DNA of 41,029 nt. It comes from Candidatus Uhrbacteria bacterium (lineage in GTDB: Bacteria; Patescibacteriota; Patescibacteriia; JACQRZ01). A model generated the notes under the pieces. The model ran no database searches. It worked only from the letters and a program-made list of their open reading frames with translations, and was not told where the DNA came from. A program made the position numbers and the translations under genes. This document shows, in pieces, positions 32,447 through 41,029 of the stretch. Location: positions 1 through 41,029 of the forward strand of contig JACQSC010000003.1 in the NCBI GenBank assembly GCA_016206155.1. The letters are read 5' to 3'. Every line of letters starts with the position of its first letter. Position 1 is the first letter of the stretch.

Positions 32447-32932
32447 ATGAGAGGAAAACCAGCACCAAAGAGAAACATTCTTCCTGATCCGAAATATCGC
32501 AACACCATGGTTGCGAAATTTATCAATTACATCATGCGGGAAGGAAAAAAGGCAACCGCACAGGCTATTCTGTACAGTGCATTTGATCGCGTGAAGGAGC
32601 GTATCAACATCGACCCGCTCGACGTGTTTGACACCGCAATAAAAAATATTGCGCCGCTCGTGGAAGTGCGCGGACGCCGCGTTGGCGGCGCTAATTATCA
32701 GATTCCGTTTCCGGTGCGTGGAGAGCGAAAATATGCGCTTGCATTCCGATGGATTCTCGCCGCCGCGCGCAACAAAAAGCGCAAAAGCATGGCAGAAAAA
32801 CTCGCCGATGAATTTGTCGCGGCATTTAACAAAGAAGGGGATGCAATGAAGAAGCGTAACGATGTGCATAAAATGGCGGAGTCAAACCGCGCATTTGCAC
32901 ACTTCGCCCGGTTTAGCAAAAGAAAGAAATAA
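32447..32932 (+). CDS. rpsG: Ribosomal protein uS7
   Basis: 161 residues. RGKPAPKRNILPDPKYRNTMVAKFINYIMREGKK is the conserved N-terminus, and VEVRGRRVGGANYQIPFPV plus NKEGDAMKKRNDVHKMAESNRAFAHFAR complete the family pattern. It nucleates assembly of the 30S head. It is 3 bases before fusA and in str-operon order. Confidence 0.97.
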   Translation: MRGKPAPKRNILPDPKYRNTMVAKFINYIMREGKKATAQAILYSAFDRVKERINIDPLDVFDTAIKNIAPLVEVRGRRVGGANYQIPFPVRGERKYALAFRWILAAARNKKRKSMAEKLADEFVAAFNKEGDAMKKRNDVHKMAESNRAFAHFARFSKRKK

Positions 32933-32935
32933 TCT

Positions 32936-35014
<2,079 letters not shown>

Positions 35015-35060
35015 TTGGCATTTTTGCCGCTTGACAACAGCTATTATCTGAATGGCGCGC

Positions 35061-35088
35061 TTGACACTTTTTTCTGTTTTGCTACACT
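35061..35088 (+). promoter_or_regulatory. Promoter of tuf
   Basis: TTGACA (35061-35066), 16-bp spacer, TACACT (35083-35088); predicted start ~35095. The ~70-base AT-rich leader contains the near-palindromic stretch AAATTTTAAATTGTAAATTT. A second TTGACA at 35031 lacks a matching -10 box. Confidence 0.7.
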
Positions 35089-35167
35089 GAAGTTCACCTT
35101 TTGTCTATGGTTAGTGGCAAAAAACATAAAATCATAAATTTTAAATTGTAAATTTTTAATTATCTAT

Positions 35168-36358
<1,191 letters not shown>

Positions 36359-36374
36359 GTCCGGGAACGGGCTC

Positions 36375-36415
36375 ATCCCGAGCGCCTGCCTGCGGTAGGC
36401 AGGAAGGCGAGGGAT
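36375..36415. repeat. Palindromic intergenic repeat between tuf and rpsJ
   Basis: CCTGCC (36385-36390) and GGCAGG (36398-36403) form a hairpin with a 7-nt loop. It is enclosed by ATCCC (36375-36379)/GGGAT (36411-36415) and GCG/GGCG segments. The sequence resembles palindromic intergenic repeats common in Parcubacteria. Confidence 0.7.
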
Positions 36416-36442
36416 CCCGATATCTATCAGAACCATAACGTA

Positions 36443-36799
36443 ATGACCACCACATCCGTTCATTCAAAAAAGCACGACGAGAAAGAAGCCGAGAAGCCAC
36501 GTATTCGGATTAAGCTTCGCGCGTTCGACCACAAGATTATCGATGCTGCCGCAAAAAGCATCATCGACGCGGTCCTTCGTAGCGGCGCTCAGGTCAACGG
36601 CCCTATTCCCTTGCCGACTGACACGAATAAAGTAACGGTTCTCAAGTCAACATTCGTTCACAAGGACGCTCGCGACCAGTACGAAATGCGGGTTCACAAG
36701 CGCCTTATCGATATCATTGAGCCAACCAGCAAAACGACCGATCTTCTGACGACCCTTGTCCTACCCGCTGGTGTCGGGCTTGAAATTAAAACACTGTAA
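36443..36799 (+). CDS. rpsJ: Ribosomal protein uS10
   Basis: 118 residues. After a charged N-terminal extension (~18 residues) the sequence [41 protein letters not shown] is the S10 core, followed by [30 protein letters not shown]. It opens the S10 operon. A structured ~230-base spacer separates it from rplC. Confidence 0.96.
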   Translation: MTTTSVHSKKHDEKEAEKPRIRIKLRAFDHKIIDAAAKSIIDAVLRSGAQVNGPIPLPTDTNKVTVLKSTFVHKDARDQYEMRVHKRLIDIIEPTSKTTDLLTTLVLPAGVGLEIKTL

Positions 36800-36806
36800 T
36801 TTTTGT

Positions 36807-37030
36807 GTGAGTGGCGTTTCCCGCCCACATGCGTTTCAAAAACATCGTTTTAGAAAGGCACGTGGGCGGGAGCACCGAATCAATAACTCTTCTCAGTGGA
36901 GAAGAAAGTGTTGAAGAGGAGCGCCATCACAAGGAGACGCCACCGTCCCATTACGAGACTTTGAGTACTTAAAAGAAGTGAGTCCGGCACAGAAAGAAAA
37001 GCCCGGTTCTTTTAAGAGCTGGTTTTTTTT
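36807..37030 (+). promoter_or_regulatory. Branched RNA leader with attenuator-like stem upstream of rplC
   Basis: An outer stem of nine pairs with one bulge (36807-36816 with 36922-36930) closes two hairpins: CCCGCCCAC (36820-36828)/GTGGGCGGG (36862-36870), and CTTCTC (36889-36894)/GAGAAG (36899-36904). Just after it is an AAGGAG (36931-36936) with no start codon nearby. A perfect 10-bp stem CTTAAAAGAA (36968-36977)/TTCTTTTAAG (37007-37016) follows, with an inner CCGG/CCGG pair. Eight T (37023-37030) directly precede the rplC ATG. This layout suggests control of the L3 to L22 genes, either by attenuation or by ribosomal-protein binding. Confidence 0.5.
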
Positions 37031-37762
37031 ATGAAATACATCTTGGGGAAAAAGCTAAACATGACACAGGTCCATACCGACAGCGGTATGGTTGTTCCTG
37101 TTACGGTTGTAAAAGCGGGCCCCTGTGTCGTATCCCAGGTGAAAACAACAGACAGGGATGGGTATAACGCAATTCAATTTTGTTTTGGAGAGAAGAAGAA
37201 AGCGCACAAGCCCCAAAAACAACAGTGTGCCGGATTGCCGGGGATTACAAAAAATCATGGGGCGGCATTGGTCAGGGAGGTACGCGTATCCGCGCCACTC
37301 GAGCATGCAAAGCGCGGTTCGGTTGTGTCTGTAAAAAGTTTTGTTCCGGGAGATCATATTTCCGTTACGGGTGTATCAAAGGGGCGAGGATTTGCTGGCG
37401 TTGTAAAGCGCCATCACTTTCATGGCCATCCGACAACTCACGGCCACAAGGATCAAGAGCGTATGCCCGGTTCAATCGGTTCTGGCGGTGTGCAGCATGT
37501 GTTCAGGGGCCAGCGTATGGCAGGCCGTCTTGGCGGTGAACAGGTTACTGTTCACAATCTTGAAATTATTGCAGTTGATGAGGAGAATGGCCTTCTCCAT
37601 GTGAAGGGCGCGCTTCCCGGCAGCCGCAATGGTTTTGTTGCGCTTTTCTCGAAAGAAGGGGAAGTGGCCTTTGAAGAGGGTCCTGCCGAACTAACTCATG
37701 AGCAAACTCATGAGCAAACTCCTGAGGAAATTTCTGAAAAACCCATAACCCCTAACCCCTGA
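37031..37762 (+). CDS. rplC: Ribosomal protein uL3
   Basis: 243 residues. ILGKKLNMTQVHTDSG start, VTGVSKGRGFAGVVKRHHFHGHPTTHGHKDQERMPGSIG and QRMAGRLGGEQVTVHNLEI are the L3 core. The ~30-residue tail is low-complexity (THEQTHEQTPEEISEKPITPNP). It is encoded by two exact 12-nt repeats (37693-37716) and two AACCCCT heptamers (37747-37760), the last running into the TGA. It initiates 50S assembly. Confidence 0.96.
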   Translation: MKYILGKKLNMTQVHTDSGMVVPVTVVKAGPCVVSQVKTTDRDGYNAIQFCFGEKKKAHKPQKQQCAGLPGITKNHGAALVREVRVSAPLEHAKRGSVVSVKSFVPGDHISVTGVSKGRGFAGVVKRHHFHGHPTTHGHKDQERMPGSIGSGGVQHVFRGQRMAGRLGGEQVTVHNLEIIAVDEENGLLHVKGALPGSRNGFVALFSKEGEVAFEEGPAELTHEQTHEQTPEEISEKPITPNP

Positions 37763-37776
37763 AGCCTTCTGGTGAT

Positions 37777-38469
37777 ATGATCAAGAGAAAAGACACACCG
37801 CCAATACCGCCAATTACCCTTGATGTCTACAATCAAGAAGGTGCGGTTATTTCAAAAAAGGAGCTCCCGGGAGATATTTTTAATATTCCGGTAAAAGAGG
37901 AGCTTGTTCACTTTGCCGTTACCGTACAGCAATCGCGCACGCGCGCGGGAACATCTGCGACAAAGACGCGTGGTGAGGTACGCGGCGGCGGCAAAAAACC
38001 ATGGAAGCAAAAAGGAACAGGGCGCGCGCGGCACGGATCGATTCGTTCCCCGCTTTGGAAGGGTGGTGGAGTTGTTTTTGGTCCCCGCACGGCGCGCAAC
38101 TGGGTATTACGCATCAATAAGAAGGTGAAGAAGAAGGCGCTTCGTATGGTACTATCTGATAAAGCGCGTTCCGGCTCTCTTGTTATTCTTGACGCGCTTG
38201 AACTTCCAAACGCAAAGACAAAGGATGCGGTTGCCGCACTTTCACGTCTTCCGCTTACTGGCACACAGGGGCTGAAACGCGGTCGTGTTGGTGTCGTTAT
38301 ACCGCGCAACGCTCCCGCTCTTTCTCGCAGTATGCGCAACGTCCCCAAGACCATGCTGCTTTCCCCGTCGCGCCTTAATGTTGTGGATTTTTTGAAGTGT
38401 CAAAAACTGGTTATTCCGCTCAAGAGCTTGGATGAGATGATCGAGATATTGAATATCCCAAAAAAGTAA
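37777..38469 (+). CDS. rplD: Ribosomal protein uL4
   Basis: 230 residues. TRAGTSATKTRGEVRGGGKKPWKQKGTGRARHGSIRSPLWKGGGVVFGP is the diagnostic exit-tunnel loop region of L4, and the C-terminal SRLNVVDFLKCQKLVIPLKSLDEM matches the family end. In many bacteria L4 also represses its own operon; no evidence for that can be seen in this protein alone. 3 bases separate it from rplW. Confidence 0.96.
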   Translation: MIKRKDTPPIPPITLDVYNQEGAVISKKELPGDIFNIPVKEELVHFAVTVQQSRTRAGTSATKTRGEVRGGGKKPWKQKGTGRARHGSIRSPLWKGGGVVFGPRTARNWVLRINKKVKKKALRMVLSDKARSGSLVILDALELPNAKTKDAVAALSRLPLTGTQGLKRGRVGVVIPRNAPALSRSMRNVPKTMLLSPSRLNVVDFLKCQKLVIPLKSLDEMIEILNIPKK

Positions 38470-38472
38470 CAT

Positions 38473-38889
38473 ATGGCCTGGAATGTTTTTAAAAAGAAAG
38501 GATCCACACCAGACGCGTCATCTGCATCGGCGGCTGTACCTGTCGACACGCAAAAGGAGCAACGTCCTGCGGTGCAAAAGGTGGTGCCGGCAAAGAAGGT
38601 GTCGAGATTTTCTGTTTCAGCCGATGCCATATTTATTCACCCTCTGGCAACGGAGAAAGCTCTTGCAGCAGTGCGGCACGATGTCTATGCGTTTCAGGTG
38701 CGGACGAAGGCGACAAAAATTGATATTAAGAAGGCGTTTGCCAATCTCTATGGCGTTATGCCGACTGGCGTACGCACCATGCGTATGGATGGAAAGCGGG
38801 TGCGATTCGGCCGGCGCGAGGGTACGCGCGCGAGCTGGAAAAAAGCGCTCATAACCGTTCCGAAGGGGACAACGATCGACATATCATAA
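38473..38889 (+). CDS. rplW: Ribosomal protein uL23 with N-terminal extension
   Basis: 138 residues. The L23 core starts near residue 52 (AIFIHPLATEKALAAVRHDVYAFQVRTKATKIDIKKAFANLYGV) and continues with VRTMRMDGKRVRFGRREGTRASWKKALITVPKGTTIDI. The first ~50 residues are a low-complexity Ala/Ser/Lys extension not present in typical L23 (~100 residues). It lies at the exit tunnel and is the docking site for trigger factor and SRP. Confidence 0.95.
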   Translation: MAWNVFKKKGSTPDASSASAAVPVDTQKEQRPAVQKVVPAKKVSRFSVSADAIFIHPLATEKALAAVRHDVYAFQVRTKATKIDIKKAFANLYGVMPTGVRTMRMDGKRVRFGRREGTRASWKKALITVPKGTTIDIS

Positions 38890-38895
38890 TCTATG

Positions 38896-39029
38896 CCCCG
38901 CACTTAACTACGATTGCTGCCACTCATCATCCATCATATGAAACAAGATAAACACATATTATTCATTATCTCTCCGATCTCCCGTGCTGACGTGTCGCAG
39001 CACGAGGATGATCGTAGTTAAGTGCGGGG
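38896..39029 (+). ncRNA. 134-bp structured element A, ending at the rplB start codon
   Basis: Terminal arms CCCCGCACTTAACTACGAT (38896-38914) and ATCGTAGTTAAGTGCGGGG (39011-39029) pair perfectly over 19 bp. Inside are CATCC/GGATG and a local hairpin GTGCTG-ACGTGTCG-CAGCAC; a left-arm TGCTG could compete for CAGCA. The right arm ends one base before the rplB ATG, so the stem contains the translation initiation region. A same-length paralog occurs at 39877-40010. Confidence 0.8.
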
Positions 39030-39030
39030 T

Positions 39031-39870
39031 ATGGCCGTAAAAATATACAAACCAACCAGCCCCGGAAGACGCAAGTCAAGCGTTGGTGATTTTAGCATGC
39101 TGACAAAAAAGCGGCCCGAGCGCTCTCTTATCGTTATCAAGAAGAAAACGGGCGGCCGCAATAACCAGGGAAAAATTACCACGCGCCATCGCGGCGGCGG
39201 AACCAAGAGGTATTATCGCATTATTGATTTTGCCCGTCGCACGCATGACGTGCCGGCGCGTGTTATTTCCCTTGAATATGATCCTAATCGCAGCGCCAAC
39301 ATCGCGCTGATTGAATATGAAGGCGGTGTTCGCTCCTATATCATTGCGCCACAGGATCTCAATGTCGGCGATACGATTGTTTCATCGCAAAAGAAGCAGG
39401 ATATTGTTCCGGGTAATCGTTTGTGCCTCAACAACATTCCGGTTGGAACATTTATCCACGCATTGGAGATTACGCCCGGGAGGGGAGCGCAAATGATTCG
39501 TTCTGCCGGTGTGTTTGCTCAACTGATGGCGATCGACGGTGATACGGCGCACGTGCGGCTTCCTTCAGGGGAGGTGCGCCTCTTCCGAGTTTCGTGTATG
39601 GCAACGATCGGCCAAGTAGGAAATAGCGACCATCAGCATATTCGCCTTGGAAAAGCTGGCCGCCGCCGCCATCTTGGATGGCGTCCATCGGTTCGCGGTA
39701 AGGCGATGAATCCTGTTGATCACCCCCACGGCGGCGGAGAAGGCAATCAGCCAATCGGTATGAAGGGACCCAAGACTCCGTCGGGTCGTCCTGCGCTGGG
39801 CTTGCGCACACGCAAGAAAAAGAAGTATTCAAATAGCTTGATTCTTAAACGCCGGTCGAAGAAACGATAA
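39031..39870 (+). CDS. rplB: Ribosomal protein uL2
   Basis: 279 residues from ATG 39031; an in-frame GTG at 39022 lies inside the element A stem. MAVKIYKPTSPGRRKSSVGDF start, GGRNNQGKITTRHRGGGTKRYYRIIDFAR, and the peptidyl-transferase region RGKAMNPVDHPHGGGEGNQPIGMKGPKTPSGRPALG with the conserved His. It is needed for subunit association and peptide-bond formation. It is flanked on both sides by the 134-bp elements. Confidence 0.97.
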   Translation: MAVKIYKPTSPGRRKSSVGDFSMLTKKRPERSLIVIKKKTGGRNNQGKITTRHRGGGTKRYYRIIDFARRTHDVPARVISLEYDPNRSANIALIEYEGGVRSYIIAPQDLNVGDTIVSSQKKQDIVPGNRLCLNNIPVGTFIHALEITPGRGAQMIRSAGVFAQLMAIDGDTAHVRLPSGEVRLFRVSCMATIGQVGNSDHQHIRLGKAGRRRHLGWRPSVRGKAMNPVDHPHGGGEGNQPIGMKGPKTPSGRPALGLRTRKKKKYSNSLILKRRSKKR

Positions 39871-39876
39871 TATATG

Positions 39877-40010
39877 CCCCGCACTTAACTCCGATTGCTG
39901 CTATTAATCATCCGTCCTATGATATATACTACACACAATTTATTCATCATCACTTCGATTTCCTCTGCTGCCGTGTCGCAGCATGAGGATGATCGGAGTT
40001 AAGTGCGGGG
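39877..40010 (+). ncRNA. 134-bp structured element B, ending at the rpsS start codon
   Basis: Arms CCCCGCACTTAACTCCGAT (39877-39895) and ATCGGAGTTAAGTGCGGGG (39992-40010) pair perfectly. Compared with element A one A-T pair is replaced by C-G on both sides, a compensatory change. The two copies align without gaps over their full 134 bases, although AT-rich loop bases differ. The conserved parts are ATCATCC/GGATGAT, TTATTCAT, TGCTG and CGTGTCGCAGCA. The right arm ends one base before the rpsS ATG. Confidence 0.8.
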
Positions 40011-40011
40011 T

Positions 40012-40341
40012 ATGTCACGAAGTTTGAAAAAAGGACCCTATGTTGATCCGCGGCTGCTTGCAAAAGTTGCCAAATTGACCGTTGGCGAAAAAACGGTGAT
40101 AAAGACATGGTCGCGTGCTTGCGTTATTACTCCTGAGATGGTTGGCTTTACATTCGGCGTCCATAATGGTAAATTGCATCTTCTCGTGACGGTTACCGAG
40201 AATATGGTTGGCCATAAGCTTGGTGAGTTTTCCCCAACGCGAAAGTTTACGCGGCATGGAGGGAAGATGGCAAAAGAGCAAGAAAAAGCAAAGGAAGCGC
40301 CACCCGCGCCCGCCGCCGCTCCTGCCCAGAAAAAGAAGTAG
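40012..40341 (+). CDS. rpsS: Ribosomal protein uS19
   Basis: 109 residues from ATG 40012; the upstream GTG at 40003 is within element [20 protein letters not shown] and [35 protein letters not shown] are the full S19 core. A ~20-residue Lys/Glu/Ala/Pro tail ([17 protein letters not shown]) is added. It binds 16S rRNA in the 30S head with S13. Confidence 0.97.
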   Translation: MSRSLKKGPYVDPRLLAKVAKLTVGEKTVIKTWSRACVITPEMVGFTFGVHNGKLHLLVTVTENMVGHKLGEFSPTRKFTRHGGKMAKEQEKAKEAPPAPAAAPAQKKK

Positions 40342-40361
40342 GAAGAAAGAGAAAAATAGGT

Positions 40362-40943
40362 ATGAATGGAATAAGCGCCATCGCACGAAATATCAGACAA
40401 TCACCACGCAAGGTCCGTCTTCTTGCGAGCCTTATTCGTGGCCTGGAGGTATCCGATGCATTTGCACAGCTTTCGTATACGGCAAAAGCCGCACGACAGC
40501 CCATTGAAAAACTTCTCCGTTCTGCCGTTGCCAACGCCGAGAATAATTTTCAGAAAAGCCGCACACATCTGTTTGTTCAAGAAATTCGTGTTGATGAGGC
40601 CGCGGTGTTGCGCCGCTGGCGCCCTCGCGCATTCGGCCGCGCGGCGCCTATTCGAAAGGCCGCATGCCATATTGTCATTCGCCTTGGCGAGCGCGCGGGC
40701 GTATCGGCTGATGTGACAAACACGGTTTCATTGCCACGCGGTACCTCGACTGAACACGATGAACAGAAATCATTTTCGCATACTACCGATGATCACGAAC
40801 CGGCGCAGAGCGCCTCCGCGCCGCCCAAAGATAGTGTGGACACATCACGCACCGGTCGCGCAGAAAGGATACACCACGCGGATGCCAAAGAAAAAAAATT
40901 CAAGGGATTTATGAAAAAAATTATTCAACGTAAAACCGGCTAA
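40362..40943 (+). CDS. rplV: Ribosomal protein uL22 with long C-terminal extension
   Basis: 193 residues. The core (~1-115) has RNIRQSPRKVRLLASLIRGLEVSDAFAQL, AVANAENNF and the tunnel-loop segment RRWRPRAFGRAAPIRKAACHIVIRL. About 75 extra residues follow, polar at first (STEHDEQKSFSHTTDDHEP), then basic (KEKKFKGFMKKIIQRKTG). Such tails are frequent in CPR ribosomal proteins. The following gene, expected to be rpsC, lies outside the window. Confidence 0.95.
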   Translation: MNGISAIARNIRQSPRKVRLLASLIRGLEVSDAFAQLSYTAKAARQPIEKLLRSAVANAENNFQKSRTHLFVQEIRVDEAAVLRRWRPRAFGRAAPIRKAACHIVIRLGERAGVSADVTNTVSLPRGTSTEHDEQKSFSHTTDDHEPAQSASAPPKDSVDTSRTGRAERIHHADAKEKKFKGFMKKIIQRKTG

Positions 40944-40948
40944 TTACT

Positions 40949-41019
40949 AGGGATTGGGGATTAGGTTATAGGGATTAGTAATACTAACCCCTAACCCCTA
41001 ACCCCTAACCCCTAACCCC
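40949..41019. repeat. Heptamer array (AACCCCT) with inverted flank after rplV
   Basis: AACCCCT is repeated almost five times (40986-41019). It is preceded by GGGATT/GGGGATTAGG units in opposite sense (40949-40979). AGGGATTAGT (40970-40979) pairs with ACTAACCCCT (40983-40992) at nine of ten positions, so the array can form a hairpin. The same heptamer ends rplC. Confidence 0.85.
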
Positions 41020-41029
41020 AGTATGGGTC

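Noticed and set aside
35031-35060. Second tuf promoter at TTGACA 35031
   Set aside because: No acceptable -10 box at 15-19 bases; AATGGC lies there. The TTGACA at 35061 has a good partner.
40986-41019. Telomere
   Set aside because: The AACCCCT units resemble telomeric repeats, but they are few, internal to the S10 operon, and the same unit ends rplC.

Overview
The window reads like a chromosomal piece of a Patescibacteria/CPR bacterium, most likely Parcubacteria-like. Evidence: compact gene packing; few Shine-Dalgarno sites; promoters that place the start codon at or near the transcription start; large secreted repeat proteins of CPR type; a complete type IV pilus assembly cluster beside a Com-type DNA-uptake channel gene; and divergent ribosomal proteins with low-complexity tails. 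The genetic code looks standard: TGA is used as a stop and a full RF2 gene is present, which argues against the UGA-glycine lineages.

Layout. 1-5.7 kb: cell-surface genes (3' end of a large beta-rich surface protein, a coiled-coil repeat protein, a membrane-anchored protein, a secreted Ala-rich protein, a TPR protein). 5.75-6.0 kb: an abnormal tRNA-like gene followed by a short promoter-to-terminator unit. 6.0-15.6 kb: envelope and housekeeping run (subtilase, SDR epimerase lacking its catalytic pair, HtrA protease, RF2, ComEC channel, penicillin-binding carboxypeptidase, separate ComEC-type metallo-beta-lactamase domain, Ndk). 15.6-19.5 kb: tRNA, alanine racemase, and on the minus strand a secreted repeat protein and a stand-alone ppGpp-hydrolase-type HD protein. 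19.8-29.0 kb: a pilus operon headed by an unusual flavin-reductase/PAS/PAS/histidine-kinase fusion and a receiver protein, then PilB, PilC, four minor pilins (one fused to a beta-propeller) and two tandem major pilins. 29.0-31.1 kb: tRNA-Pro, L28, a site-2 protease, a hicA remnant inside palindromic DNA, and a Phd/RelE toxin-antitoxin pair. 31.1-31.9 kb: a GC-rich, hairpin-dense block with one small SD-led ORF. 31.96 kb to the end: the str/S10 ribosomal operons (rpsL, rpsG, fusA, tuf, rpsJ, rplC, rplD, rplW, rplB, rpsS, rplV).

The strongest candidates for undescribed biology are (1) two 134-bp paralogous RNA elements with 19-bp terminal stems, a compensatory base-pair change and ends abutting the start codons of rplB and rpsS; (2) the redox-type sensor kinase fused to a ferredoxin-reductase module at the head of the pilus operon; (3) a pilin fused to a beta-propeller; (4) the GC-rich structured block before rpsL; and (5) a branched RNA leader between rpsJ and rplC. 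Short tandem arrays (7-8 nt) run into the stop codons of rpsL and rplC. All RNA structures were paired by eye and no database search was possible.
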